Shown: positions 8,031 through 16,316, numbered from the stretch's first letter. The stretch is DNA of 64,000 nt from Terriglobia bacterium (GCA_020073215.1 JAIQFO010000004.1:62001-126000); one strand, 5' to 3'. The notes: a model not told the origin generated them from the letters alone. Made by a program: numbers and translations.

Positions 8031-9413
8031 TTACTGCAATGTCCCGCCCAGCCCAAGGTTCACCGCATCGGAAAGCAGGCTGTTGACAACGGAGACGACC
8101 CGGGCCGCGGCCTGATACGCGGTCTGGTACTGGATCAGGTTGGCCGCCTCTTCATCGAGCGAAACGCCGGAGACGCTCCCACGCTGGTCCTGCAGCTTTT
8201 GCAGAATCAGGCTGGAGGCGTCCGCATCGGCCGACGTGTTCGACGTGATGCTTCCCACTTGAAATACGATGTTGGAGTAGTAATCGATCGGCGTCTGCCC
8301 ATTGGCCACCGCCTGACTGGCAACGGCAGCAAGATTGGCGAGATTTCCGTTGCTGCCGGTAGTGCCGTCGGAACTGGCGGCAATCAGCGACGGATCAGTG
8401 ATATTCACCTTCAACGCCGCCGCCGCGCCCACCCCGCCCGCCGGCGGGGCTACGAAGAGGTCTCCTCCCTGGTTGCCATACAGGTCCGTGCCCTGGGCAT
8501 TGGCGGCGTTGAGACTGGTGGCCAGACCCGCTGCCAATTGATCGAGACTGCTTCCAATGCCGGGAATCTCCTGATCGCGAATCTGGATCATGCCGGCCAG
8601 GCTCCCACCCTTCAGCGAGCCGGTGATGTCCAGCACCCCTGCCATGATGTGCTGTACACCGTCGCCGCCCGGTTGGGTGGAGAGCGCGAAACTTTGCGAT
8701 CCCGATACCAGCGTCGTCCCATTCGAGGTCGCCAGCGTGATCCCCTCATCGGTCGGGATTACCTGCACGTCGATCAGTCCCGAAAGCTGCCGAATGAGGT
8801 TGTTCCGCGTGTCCACCAGCGTGCCCGCGCTCTGGCCCGCGTTCTCGAGGGCGCTGATCTGGTGGTCGACGCTGGCAATCTGCTGCGTCAACCGATTCAC
8901 GCCGCCGACCGCCTGCTCGACTTCCAGGTCGAGATTGCCACGCTGGGTGCGGAGATTGTTCGCGACGGCGTTAAAGTCAGTGGCCAGGTTGCCCGCCGCC
9001 GTCAGCACGCTCTGCCGCAAGGCCAAATTCGAGGGGTCGGGAGAAAGTTGCTGCAAACTGTTGAAGAAATTGCTGATGTCGGCACCTATGCCCGAACTGG
9101 CGCTCCCGAACTGAGTTTGGATCTGCTGTAGTTCGGTCAGCGAGGCGTCGAGCTTCGACTGCTGCTGCGTTTCCTGATTCAGCTGGATTTCGAGGATCGG
9201 GTTCCGCAGGCTCTCGATCTTTTCCAGTACCACCCCGGTGCCATAGCTGAGCGATCCCATAACTACCGGCTCGCCTGCCGCCAGAATGGCGCGCTGGCGC
9301 GAGTATCCGGGAGTATTTGCGTTGGCCACGTTGTTGGAGGTGGTCGCCATCGCCTGCTGGCTGGCCGCCAGCGCGCTTAAGGCAATCGAAAGAGACTCGC
9401 TCAAACCTGACAT
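8031..9413 (-). CDS. flgK: Flagellar hook-associated protein FlgK
   Basis: 460 residues from the ATG at 9413; a longer in-frame stretch upstream crosses the flgN gene and is not coding. The N-terminus (M-S-G-L-S-E-S-L-S-I-A-L-S-A-L, then S-N-N-V-A-N-A-N-T-P-G-Y-S-R-Q) is the classic flagellar rod/hook signature. The C-terminal block E-E-A-A-N-L-I-Q-Y-Q-T-A-Y-Q-A-A-A-R-V closes the axial-protein fold. FlgK (HAP1) sits between hook and FlgL. Its start is two bases after the flgN stop. Confidence 0.95.
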   Translation of the reverse strand: MSGLSESLSIALSALAASQQAMATTSNNVANANTPGYSRQRAILAAGEPVVMGSLSYGTGVVLEKIESLRNPILEIQLNQETQQQSKLDASLTELQQIQTQFGSASSGIGADISNFFNSLQQLSPDPSNLALRQSVLTAAGNLATDFNAVANNLRTQRGNLDLEVEQAVGGVNRLTQQIASVDHQISALENAGQSAGTLVDTRNNLIRQLSGLIDVQVIPTDEGITLATSNGTTLVSGSQSFALSTQPGGDGVQHIMAGVLDITGSLKGGSLAGMIQIRDQEIPGIGSSLDQLAAGLATSLNAANAQGTDLYGNQGGDLFVAPPAGGVGAAAALKVNITDPSLIAASSDGTTGSNGNLANLAAVASQAVANGQTPIDYYSNIVFQVGSITSNTSADADASSLILQKLQDQRGSVSGVSLDEEAANLIQYQTAYQAAARVVSVVNSLLSDAVNLGLGGTLQ

Positions 9414-9415
9414 AA

Positions 9416-9877
9416 CTATTCTCCAGCCCGAAGTCGGACTTCTGTCCCGAGCCAGCCGGGGTCGGGCGTGTAGGTGGGCGCGCAACTGCCCACCACGCGA
9501 CTCAACACCGCCAGGCTGCGCTCCAGGTGCCGCAGCAGCGACCAGTGCACCCGCGTGAGATAACGGATGCGGGACCCGAGCGTCTCCCACTCGGCTTCGA
9601 GCCGCGCGGTGCGCTCGGTTTGCGGGGTTTGGCTGGATGGGTCCGGCGCGGGTGACGGCAAACGCCGGCTTGCTTCGCGACGAAGCTCGTCTTCGAGACC
9701 GCTCCATTGCCGGCAAAGCTCGGCCTGGTGCGCCGCGCCGCGCGCAATCGCTTCCGCATCGTTTCGCGCCAGCGCCAGCGTGCTCGACTCCAGACTCTCC
9801 GCCAGGCTGCGCAACAGCGTCAGCCGCTGCTCGATCAGTTGGCTGAGTTTCGGTAGCGAGGTTTCGATATCGTCCAT
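9416..9877 (-). CDS. flgN: FlgN-type flagellar export chaperone
   Basis: About 153 residues, almost entirely helical with heptad-like Leu spacing (L-S-Q-L-I-E-Q-R-L-T-L-L-R-S-L-A) and a Pro-rich interruption in the middle. Sequence motifs are weak, but position directly upstream of flgK and downstream of flgM is the standard place of flgN, the chaperone for FlgK and FlgL. The ATG at 9877 was chosen over an in-frame TTG at 9898; neither has a clear Shine-Dalgarno. Confidence 0.7.
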   Translation of the reverse strand: MDDIETSLPKLSQLIEQRLTLLRSLAESLESSTLALARNDAEAIARGAAHQAELCRQWSGLEDELRREASRRLPSPAPDPSSQTPQTERTARLEAEWETLGSRIRYLTRVHWSLLRHLERSLAVLSRVVGSCAPTYTPDPGWLGTEVRLRAGE

Positions 9878-9932
9878 AGTGAGCAGTTCATTCGTCAAAT
9901 CAATGCTTGGCCGGGCTCAGCCTTCCTCGCGG

Positions 9933-10127
9933 TCATGCCAGATCGTCCACTACGTGCTTCGGAGTGTCGGGATCGGGCTCTGGTTGATTCTCTTCCACCC
10001 CTTCTTCAACCGTCTTTCGAGGCCCCAGCGGACGCTTGCGGCGGGGTGCTGCCTCGCGCGCATCGCCCCGCTTCTCCAGCACGCGCAGCAGCGCCGGATC
10101 GATCCCGTTCGTGATCAACGGATCCAT
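9933..10127 (-). CDS. Small acidic/basic flagellar-operon protein
   Basis: 64 residues between flgM and flgN. It starts M-D-P-L-I-T-N-G-I-D-P-A-L-L-R-V-L and is rich in R, K, P and E afterwards, so likely disordered. No family is recognised. Same orientation and close spacing put it in the flgM-flgL transcript. Confidence 0.45.
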   Translation of the reverse strand: MDPLITNGIDPALLRVLEKRGDAREAAPRRKRPLGPRKTVEEGVEENQPEPDPDTPKHVVDDLA

Positions 10128-10162
10128 AGGTCTCGTTGCGGCTCCCTTTTGAGCTCACTCTT

Positions 10163-10480
10163 CTAGCCACGCCTTCCGGCTGCTTCCCGAATCAGCGCCT
10201 CGGCAATCCGACTGGCAGGAAGCGAATATGCGCCCTCGCGGATCGCCTGCTGCAGCGGTTCGACCTTGGCCGCGCGAATCTCAGGCTGCGCCAGCACCTG
10301 GGCCTCCAGCGATTGCATCCGCACCTGATCGAACGAGAATCGGGTTTGATCGTGTCCCGAAATACTTCCCGAGGTGCTGCTGGCCGCGCTCGTCGAACCG
10401 GACACCCCGGTCTGTCCGGCGCGGCTCGCCTTGCCGCTGTCGGGCGGCTCCATCGCGAACGTTGTGAGATCGACTCTCAT
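10163..10480 (-). CDS. flgM: Anti-sigma-28 factor FlgM
   Basis: About 105 residues: a Ser/Gly-rich, probably unfolded N-terminal half, then the FlgM C-terminal helices (V-E-P-L-Q-Q-A-I-R-E-G-A-Y-S-L-P-A-S-R-I-A-E-A-L-I). FlgM binds and holds sigma-28 in the cytoplasm until the hook is finished and FlgM is exported. The ATG has a strong GGGAGG upstream. Two sigma-28-like promoters precede it, consistent with FlgM limiting its own synthesis. Confidence 0.85.
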   Translation of the reverse strand: MRVDLTTFAMEPPDSGKASRAGQTGVSGSTSAASSTSGSISGHDQTRFSFDQVRMQSLEAQVLAQPEIRAAKVEPLQQAIREGAYSLPASRIAEALIREAAGRRG

Positions 10481-10508
10481 AAATTCCTCCCATCCCCTCC
10501 TGCATTTT

Positions 10509-10535
10509 CTATCGGCAGATTCTTAACCAACCTTA
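10509..10535 (-). promoter_or_regulatory. Sigma-28 promoter, proximal to flgM
   Basis: On the minus strand TAAGGTTG, 11 bases, GCCGATAG. The -10 block (10509-10516) matches GCCGATAA in seven of eight positions. It ends about 29 bases before the flgM ATG. Confidence 0.7.
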
Positions 10536-10600
10536 ATGTCCGGACAGCGGCCCGGTAGGGGCGGCGCCTACTTTGCTGGATGCATAAAGCCTTAATTCCA

Positions 10601-10627
10601 ACATCGGCAAAGTCCGGGAAAACTTTA
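10601..10627 (-). promoter_or_regulatory. Sigma-28 promoter, distal to flgM
   Basis: On the minus strand TAAAGTTT, 11 bases, GCCGATGT. The -35 block is a perfect match to the consensus and the -10 block matches in six of eight bases. It lies in the flgJ-flgM gap, starting ten bases after flgJ. Confidence 0.8.
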
Positions 10628-10637
10628 GCCTCCAATG

Positions 10638-10970
10638 TCAAACTCCCGTACCACCTCCACCCGGTACCTTTGGTGGCTGCAGATGGTCGAGGACGAGCTG
10701 CGCGATGCCAATCCCGCCCCGGGCCGCGATCGACTGCGCCAGCGCCCCGCTCGCCATCAGCCGATAATCGCTTGCCCCCGGCGTCTTCGCGTCTTCCGCG
10801 CTGCCGGCAAACGTCTTCTGCAACGAGTCGAGCAGCGGAGTCAGCAGCATGGCCTCAAAGTCCCGTGCCGCCTTTTCATTCTTCAAGGCGTTCTTGGTCA
10901 AGACCGGTTTTGCGGCCGGAGGATTCGCGGCCGCCGGTGGGATGAAAGTCGAAGCGAGCGAAATGTTCAT
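10638..10970 (-). CDS. flgJ: FlgJ rod-binding protein (no muramidase domain)
   Basis: 110 residues from the ATG at 10970, which has GGGAGA upstream. It contains the rod-binding FlgJ core: A-A-R-D-F-E-A-M-L-L-T-P-L-L-D-S-L, then M-A-S-G-A-L-A-Q-S-I-A-A-R-G-G-I-G-I-A. The C-terminal glucosaminidase domain of enteric FlgJ is absent, as in many non-enteric bacteria, so another enzyme must open the wall. A longer in-frame reading upstream runs through a palindromic element and is unlikely to be translated. Confidence 0.88.
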   Translation of the reverse strand: MNISLASTFIPPAAANPPAAKPVLTKNALKNEKAARDFEAMLLTPLLDSLQKTFAGSAEDAKTPGASDYRLMASGALAQSIAARGGIGIAQLVLDHLQPPKVPGGGGTGV

Positions 10971-11003
10971 GAGACTGTCTCCCGTGGTCGTTCGCCGTGG
11001 ATT

Positions 11004-11058
11004 GTGTGGTGGCGGGCTTTGCCCCGCCGGGACGGGGCGGAGCCCAGTCACCACACGA
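11004..11058. repeat. Palindromic element between flgI and flgJ
   Basis: GTGTGGT at 11004 and ACCACAC at 11050-11056 form outer arms around GCCCCGCC / GGGACGGGGC inner arms. On the minus strand it reads as a diverged member of the GTGTGGGGACGGGC family found elsewhere in the window. Confidence 0.65.
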
Positions 11059-11077
11059 GCACGACCCACGACCAAGT

Positions 11078-12199
11078 TCAGATCACCTCCAGGTCGGCAT
11101 CGAGCGCTCCCGCCGCCTTGATGGCCTGCAAAATCGAAATCACGTCGCGCGCCGTCGCGCCCATGCTCTGCAGTCCCGAGACCAGTTGGTCGATGCTGGC
11201 GCCTTCGCCGATTTCCAGACGCCGCGCCGGGCTGTCCTTGGCCTGCACCTCGGTCTGCCCGACGACCTCGGTTTTCCCCGTCGAGAGCGGCGCGGGTTGC
11301 GACACGGAGTACTCGGTCGAAATCTGAACCGAGAATCCGCCATGCAGAATCGATACCGCTCCAAGACGCACATCTTTCCCCATGACGACGGTTCCGGTGC
11401 GTTCGTTGACCACGATCCGGGCGCGCCGATGCACGGCAACGGCCAGGTTCTCGATTCTCCCCAGGACTGCCGTCAGGTTCGCCACGCCGGTTGCCGTCGG
11501 ATCGATTTCCACCCGCCCCCCGTCACGCGCGCTCGCCACCGCGTGTCCGAATTCCCGGTTGATGGCGTCAGAAATTTCCCCCGCGGTTGAAAAATCCGGT
11601 TCGTGCAAAAGCAGCGACACCGGCGCCAGACGGTTGAAATCGAACGCCAGGCTGCGTTCCACCTTGCCTCCCGCCGGAATTCTTCCGATCGTCGGGTGGT
11701 TCATCTGTTTCGAAGCACCCGCGCCTCCCGCGGCAAAGCCCCCCACCGCGACCGGACCCTGGGCCGCGGCATAGACCTGCCCGTCCGCGCCATAGAGCGG
11801 AGTCAGCAAAAGCAGTCCGCCTTCCAGGCTCTTGGCATCGCCGATCGAAGATACGGTTACGTCGAGCGCCGCGCCCGGCCGCGCGAACGCTGGCAGGTTG
11901 GCGGTCACAAACACCGACGCCACATTGTTCACGCGCGCCGTCTTGGCCGGAATTTGCGCGCCCAGGCGCTGCATGATGTTGGCCAGAGTTTGCGTGGTGA
12001 ATACGGTCTGCTGGCTGTCCCCGGTGCGCGTCAGCCCCACCACCATGCCGTAACCGATCAGCGGATTCTCCCGCACCCCTTCCACACTGGTCAGATCGCG
12101 GATCTTGACCACGACCGGTTCGTTGGCAACTACCTCTCCTGCCGAGCGAGCTCCGGAAAGCGCGACCAGCAGGAAACCGGCGAGAAAAGCGGATCTCAT
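11078..12199 (-). CDS. flgI: Flagellar P-ring protein FlgI
   Basis: About 373 residues with an N-terminal signal peptide (F-L-L-V-A-L-S-G-A-R-S-A). Family blocks: V-K-I-R-D-L-T-S-V-E-G-V-R-E-N-P-L-I-G-Y-G, V-F-V-T-A-N-L-P-A-F-A-R-P-G, V-V-N-E-R-T-G-T-V-V-M-G, and the C-terminal D-V-I-S-I-L-Q-A-I-K-A-A-G-A-L-D-A. FlgI forms the periplasmic P ring around the rod in the peptidoglycan. Start eight bases after the flgH stop; flgJ follows. Confidence 0.97.
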   Translation of the reverse strand: MRSAFLAGFLLVALSGARSAGEVVANEPVVVKIRDLTSVEGVRENPLIGYGMVVGLTRTGDSQQTVFTTQTLANIMQRLGAQIPAKTARVNNVASVFVTANLPAFARPGAALDVTVSSIGDAKSLEGGLLLLTPLYGADGQVYAAAQGPVAVGGFAAGGAGASKQMNHPTIGRIPAGGKVERSLAFDFNRLAPVSLLLHEPDFSTAGEISDAINREFGHAVASARDGGRVEIDPTATGVANLTAVLGRIENLAVAVHRRARIVVNERTGTVVMGKDVRLGAVSILHGGFSVQISTEYSVSQPAPLSTGKTEVVGQTEVQAKDSPARRLEIGEGASIDQLVSGLQSMGATARDVISILQAIKAAGALDADLEVI

Positions 12200-12206
12200 A
12201 AGTCTC

Positions 12207-12887
12207 CTAGAAATTCAGAATTCGCAGAATGGCGCGCAGCAGCGGATGCGGCGGCCGCACCCCGTCCGAGATCACGCCTTTGCCTTTGATCTCCAGTTCC
12301 AGATCGCTGATGGTGTTGGAGGCGACCGTGTTGTCCGGCCCGATGTCGCCCCGGCGCACCACCCCGCGCAACACGATGGTCTGCTTTTCGTGGTTCATGT
12401 TGATGACGCGCTCGGCCTCGACGACCAGGTTCCCGCTCCCGAGAACCGCAACCACTCGGCCCGCCAGCGTCGTGGTCACGCTCGCGGTCGAAGACGCCTG
12501 ACCCTTGCCCGACAAGGTTTCCGCCGAGTGCAGCCCCAACAGGTTCGCCGCTCCTCCCACCTTGAGCTTGCCAGGCAGTGAATCCACCCCCGAACTGGCG
12601 CTGAAGGTGCGCGCCGTACTCACGGCGCCGGCATTCGACGAGGTCACGTCCTGCACGACGAGGATGGTGATCACATCCCCGGCCATCATGGCTTTGTAAT
12701 CGGCGCTGAGCGAAGCCATCCGCCCCCAATCCACCCAAATGCTTCCCGGGGAGAGGGCGGGCGCGGCCGGTTGCGCCATCTGGACACGAGCCAGATATTT
12801 TGCCAGGTTTGCGGCCTCGGAATCCCGCTTCGAGGCGTTCAGCCAGCCGGTCGTCAGCACGAGCAGGCAACACAGAGCCGTTTTCAT
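12207..12887 (-). CDS. flgH: Flagellar L-ring protein FlgH
   Basis: About 226 residues with an N-terminal signal segment. The family core is clear: G-S-I-W-V-D near residue 50, A-G-D-V-I-T-I-L-V-V-Q-D, G-N-L-V-V-E-A-E-R-V-I-N-M-N-H-E-K-Q, and the end R-G-D-I-G-P-D-N-T-V. FlgH forms the outer-membrane L ring. Enteric FlgH is a lipoprotein, but here no cysteine follows the signal segment (L-T-T-G-W-L-N-A-S), so the usual lipid anchor seems to be missing. Confidence 0.95.
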   Translation of the reverse strand: MKTALCCLLVLTTGWLNASKRDSEAANLAKYLARVQMAQPAAPALSPGSIWVDWGRMASLSADYKAMMAGDVITILVVQDVTSSNAGAVSTARTFSASSGVDSLPGKLKVGGAANLLGLHSAETLSGKGQASSTASVTTTLAGRVVAVLGSGNLVVEAERVINMNHEKQTIVLRGVVRRGDIGPDNTVASNTISDLELEIKGKGVISDGVRPPHPLLRAILRILNF

Positions 12888-12971
12888 GTGCGCACTCCCA
12901 ATTCACTTACCCACCAGAACTCTCATCGGTAGAGACGCGGCTTGCCGCGTGTCTCCCCACATGTCTATCGC

Positions 12972-13613
12972 CTACTGCGGCAAAGCTTCGAGACGAGCGG
13001 GACCGGAGACCCGCGCCCGGAAAATTCGCCCATCCTGCGCACGCACGCGAATGACGTCGCCTTCGCGGCCACGCTCCAGACAAGTCACACTCGCGGCCAT
13101 GCGCAATCCTTCGGCAGCAAATACAGCCAAGGCCCGGTCTCCGGCCCGCATCACGGGTTTGCGCGAGGCCGCCGCCGGATGCGGCGACAACGACCGCGGC
13201 CTGCACGAACCCGCCCGCCAGCTCGCGGCCATGGTTTTATCGTCGCGGCGAGAATCATGGAGATACACCAGGAACGGCAGACACTCGCCGGGTTCGCCGC
13301 ATTCCAGGCGGAATTGAGTCCGTTGAGGGCCTTCGTCCCAGCAGCTGGACACAACTCGCAACCGCCGTCCGGCCAGCGCCGGGAGAGCTCCCGGCAAGTC
13401 GAGGTCCTCGATCCGCGGCCACTGTGGTTCCATCATGCCCTGTTGGCGGAGTTCGGCCGCCACCGCCTGCCATACTTCCTGCCGCGTGACCGGAGTGAAT
13501 CGCGCGTCCGGCGGGATGCGAGACGGCTCGGCCGCAAGTTCGCCTGAGAGCGACGCGGCCGCGAGGATTCCGCAGACCAACAGAAAGCGGCCGGAAATCA
13601 ATCGGGCTATCAC
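12972..13613 (-). CDS. flgA: FlgA, P-ring assembly chaperone
   Basis: About 213 residues from a GTG at 13613, with GAGGGA upstream; the reading frame continues upstream into flgG without plausible starts. It has a signal peptide (F-L-L-V-C-G-I-L-A-A-A), a diverged N-terminal domain and a C-terminal SAF/ChapFlgA domain with V-M-R-A-G-D-R-A-L-A-V and G-D-V-I-R-V-R-A-Q-D-G-R-I-F-R-A-R-V. FlgA works in the periplasm to assist FlgI polymerisation. It is placed between flgG and flgH, as in many non-enteric operons. Confidence 0.85.
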   Translation of the reverse strand: MIARLISGRFLLVCGILAAASLSGELAAEPSRIPPDARFTPVTRQEVWQAVAAELRQQGMMEPQWPRIEDLDLPGALPALAGRRLRVVSSCWDEGPQRTQFRLECGEPGECLPFLVYLHDSRRDDKTMAASWRAGSCRPRSLSPHPAAASRKPVMRAGDRALAVFAAEGLRMAASVTCLERGREGDVIRVRAQDGRIFRARVSGPARLEALPQ

Positions 13614-13623
13614 TCCATTCCCT

Positions 13624-14415
13624 CTACTTGCCCAGCTGGTTGACCAGTTGAAACATCTGATCAGCGGCTTGCACCACGCGCGAACTGGCTTCATAAGAAC
13701 GCTGCGCCACGATCATGTTGATGAACTCATCGACCACGCTGACGTTCGACTGCTCCAGATACCCTTGCTCGATCTGACCCAAACCGTCGGTGCCCCCCGG
13801 CGTGCCGATGGCGGGATCGCCCGAAGCGGTGGTCGCGAGAAATAGATTCTTGCCCACACTGTTCAATCCGCCCGGATTCGGAAACTGCGCCAGTTGCAGG
13901 CTGCCCACCTGCTGCGCCGCCGTTTGCCCGGCCAGCGTGACCGATACAGTGCCGTCCGGCGCAATCGTGATCGAGGTCGCGCCCGCTGGGATGGTGATCG
14001 CGGGCTGCAGCGGGTTCCCATCGGAAGTGACCACGTTGCCTTGCGCATCCTGGTGGAAAGCGCCGCTGCGCGTGTAGGCGGTCTCGCCCGTCGGCAACAG
14101 CACCTGGAAAAATCCCTGGCCCTCGATGGCCATATCGAGCGGGCTGCCGGTCGCGCCCAGGTCGCCCTGCAACTGAATGATCTCCGATGCCGACGCGCGT
14201 GTGCCGAGGCCTACTTGCAGGCCCGTCGCTATGGTGGTCTGCTGCGAGGCGGCCGCGCCCGGCATCACCGTGCTCTGGTAGATCAGGTCCTGGAACTGCA
14301 TGCGGCGGCTGCGGAATCCGGCCGTACTCGAGTTCGACAGGTTATTGGCAATGGTATCGAGATTGGTTTGCTGCGCCTGCATGCCGCTGGCTGCGGTGTA
14401 GAGTGCTCGGAACAT
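13624..14415 (-). CDS. flgG: Flagellar distal rod protein FlgG
   Basis: 263 residues, normal for the family. N-terminal rod signature: M-F-R-A-L-Y-T-A-A-S-G-M, N-L-D-T-I-A-N-N-L-S-N; middle G-S-P-L-D-M-A-I-E-G-Q-G-F-F; C-terminal block L-E-Q-S-N-V-S-V-V-D-E-F-I-N-M-I-V-A-Q-R-S-Y-E. FlgG forms the distal rod through the P and L rings. It lies nine bases after flgF and overlaps flgA signals. Confidence 0.97.
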   Translation of the reverse strand: MFRALYTAASGMQAQQTNLDTIANNLSNSSTAGFRSRRMQFQDLIYQSTVMPGAAASQQTTIATGLQVGLGTRASASEIIQLQGDLGATGSPLDMAIEGQGFFQVLLPTGETAYTRSGAFHQDAQGNVVTSDGNPLQPAITIPAGATSITIAPDGTVSVTLAGQTAAQQVGSLQLAQFPNPGGLNSVGKNLFLATTASGDPAIGTPGGTDGLGQIEQGYLEQSNVSVVDEFINMIVAQRSYEASSRVVQAADQMFQLVNQLGK

Positions 14416-14424
14416 CGCTTCCTC

Positions 14425-15192
14425 CTAAACCTTTGCCAGATCGACGCTGGCAATACGGTTGAATTCGCTGTCAAACATCGACATCGCACGCTGCAGCATT
14501 TCGGCCTGCCGCTCGACTCCGATCAGCGTCACCACCGAAGCAATGGAATTCACGTTCGAAGATTCCAGCGCGCCCTGCTTGAGCGCCGGCTGCGGCACCG
14601 GTTTTGCGCTGCCTGCGGGGGCATCGAGCAAACTTCCGCCCTCGGAGATGAGCTCCGTCCCGGGAGCGAATTCCACCACCCGGATGCGCCCCGCCACCGC
14701 GCCGTTCACCGAAAGCGTTCCATCCGCAGCGATCGAAACGGCTCCCACTGGAACGTTGATTAGAGCTTTCGGTCCGAGCGCAGGGTCGCCGAGCACAGGA
14801 TCGCCCGCCGCCGTCACCAGAATCCCGCTGCTGGACACCTGAAAGCTTCCGCTGCGCGTGTAGCGCGTGCCGCGCGCCGTCTGGATCGCGAAGAACCCGC
14901 CGCCTTCGATCCCCACGTCCAGCGGGTTCCCCGTCTCCACCAGATTGCCCGCTGTCATATCCAGGCGCGTCCCTTCGAGCACCCCGAAATTGTTGGTCGC
15001 CCGGTTCAGTACATTTATATTGCTGAGCACATTCGGCACCGTCGGACGCGGCACCGCCAGCAGCGACTGGAACGTCGTCTGCAGACCCCGAAACCCGGTG
15101 GTGTTCAGGTTGGCAAGATTGTGAGCCGAAACTTCCAGCGCCTGGCTCTCAGCCCGTAACCCCGCGCACGCTGCATAGAATCCGCTGTCCAC
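14425..15192 (-). CDS. flgF: Flagellar proximal rod protein FlgF
   Basis: 255 residues, starting at a GTG (15192) with AAGGAG six bases upstream. It has the rod signature A-H-N-L-A-N-L-N-T-T-G-F-R, G-N-P-L-D-V-G-I-E-G-G-G-F-F, and the C-terminal L-E-S-S-N-V-N-S-I-A-S-V-V-T-L-I. Order flgF-flgG identifies it as FlgF. It is the first gene of the flgF-G-A-H-I-J block, behind a sigma-54-like promoter. Confidence 0.92.
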   Translation of the reverse strand: MDSGFYAACAGLRAESQALEVSAHNLANLNTTGFRGLQTTFQSLLAVPRPTVPNVLSNINVLNRATNNFGVLEGTRLDMTAGNLVETGNPLDVGIEGGGFFAIQTARGTRYTRSGSFQVSSSGILVTAAGDPVLGDPALGPKALINVPVGAVSIAADGTLSVNGAVAGRIRVVEFAPGTELISEGGSLLDAPAGSAKPVPQPALKQGALESSNVNSIASVVTLIGVERQAEMLQRAMSMFDSEFNRIASVDLAKV

Positions 15193-15217
15193 ATCGGCTC
15201 CTTGTCGTTAGACAGGA

Positions 15218-15233
15218 AGCAAGCCAATCGCCA
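15218..15233 (-). promoter_or_regulatory. Sigma-54-like promoter for flgF operon
   Basis: The minus strand reads TGGCGAT, four bases, TTGCT, matching the -24/-12 pattern TGGCACG-N4-TTGCW with invariant GG and GC correctly spaced. It is about 26 bases from the flgF GTG. The remaining gap to cheX (15234-15450) shows a short CCGGG...CCCGG inverted repeat and no gene. Confidence 0.65.
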
Positions 15234-15450
15234 TGACGCGGAGGTTAAGGTTGTCTCAGAGAAGCTTGTTCTGAACCGCTTAGGAGCGTTCGCCGGAGGA
15301 GACACCATTGCAGGCGTCTTAGAATTCGCGGGCCGGGAAAACTCTGCCCGGCATAATCCGGGAAACCCGGCAAGATTTTCTTGGGAAAGCCGAGGGTCTT
15401 AGATCTCAGGAGGCGCCCAAGATTTTCCTGACACCTGAGACCTGTCCCTC

Positions 15451-15933
15451 TCAGCCTTGGAGTTGGAGACGAACGGCAACCGGTGCGCCCTCGAACAGCA
15501 GAACCGTGTCCACCGCACTACCATCAGCCATCGCCCGGAAGCTGTATTCTCCGCCGCTGATGACGGTCGGTACGCTCAACAGGCAGCGTTCATCCGCGCC
15601 CGCAAGCTTGTTCTTGAAGTTTCCCGTGATCATGTTACAGATCTCTCCCAGCGCGTCCGCGACCTGTTGTTCGGAGTCGGCCGTGTCCCCCAACATGGAC
15701 TTGGCAATCTGGCGAGCGGCTTCCGCGTCGCAGCGTACCGTCAGAACTCCGCACAGCGACCCGGCCAAACCGACCATGGCCGTGAATTCCCCGTTCGGTC
15801 TAGCCCCGGACGGCCCCGCCGGCTTCACTCTGCTGCCCACCATGATCTCGAAAACTTCCTCGACGGCCAGTTCGAGAATCGGCAGCCAGTTCTCCTCGTG
15901 CGACCGCGCGGCCAGCGAGATATCGGTACTCAC
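15451..15933 (-). CDS. cheX: CheX-type chemotaxis phosphatase-like protein
   Basis: About 160 residues from a GTG at 15933 that overlaps the cheY stop as GTGA. The sequence has the CheC/CheX fold markers: an N-terminal helix, G-L-A-G-S-L-C-G-V-L-T-V-R, and D-A-L-G-E-I-C-N-M-I-T-G-N-F-K-N-K-L, the E-x-x-N catalytic helix of CheX. CheX removes phosphate from CheY-P. Coupling to the response regulator just upstream fits this. Longer readings upstream lie inside cheY. Confidence 0.85.
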   Translation of the reverse strand: MSTDISLAARSHEENWLPILELAVEEVFEIMVGSRVKPAGPSGARPNGEFTAMVGLAGSLCGVLTVRCDAEAARQIAKSMLGDTADSEQQVADALGEICNMITGNFKNKLAGADERCLLSVPTVISGGEYSFRAMADGSAVDTVLLFEGAPVAVRLQLQG

Positions 15934-16316
15934 GGTTTCTTCCTCAGCGTCGGCAGAACATGTTCCTTGACCTGATCGGGAGTGAAGGGTTTGCGGATGT
16001 ATCCGCGAGCGCCCGCCGAAAGCGCCGCCACCACGTGCGATTCGCTGCCTTCGGTGGTGATCATCACGATCGGAACCCCTTTGGCGCTTTTCACCGTCGC
16101 CACCTGGCGCACGAACTCCAGCCCGTCCATCACCGGCATGTTGATATCGCACAGGATCAGGTCGACCACGTTGTCCTGCAACGCGGCCAGCGCTTCGGCC
16201 CCGTTCGCGGCTTCCACTACCTTTTCCAGTTCAATGCCCGCCTGACGCAGCGAACGCTCAACGATTTTGCGCATCACCGAGGAGTCATCGATGATGAGCG
16301 CTCGGACTTTATCCAT
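15930..16316 (-). CDS. cheY: CheY-like response regulator
   Basis: About 128 residues, one receiver domain only. It starts M-D-K-V-R-A-L-I-I-D-D-S-S-V-M-R (acidic pocket), has the phospho-acceptor Asp57 in C-D-I-N-M-P, T-T in the switch position and the conserved Lys in R-K-P-F. A GTG at 16328 could add four residues. It is coupled to cheX and lies next to flagellar genes, so a motor-switch or chemotaxis role is likely. Confidence 0.9.
   Translation of the reverse strand: MDKVRALIIDDSSVMRKIVERSLRQAGIELEKVVEAANGAEALAALQDNVVDLILCDINMPVMDGLEFVRQVATVKSAKGVPIVMITTEGSESHVVAALSAGARGYIRKPFTPDQVKEHVLPTLRKKP

Noticed and set aside
7668-9131. Long plus-strand reading frame of about 487 codons
   Set aside because: It is antisense to flgK and flgL, lacks recognisable motifs and is Arg/Gln/Gly-rich, a usual effect of GC-rich codon use.
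9414-9716. Upstream extension of flgK
   Set aside because: It overlaps flgN in another frame; FlgK starts normally at 9413.
15934-16152. Upstream extension of cheX
   Set aside because: It lies inside cheY in another frame and has no family similarity.
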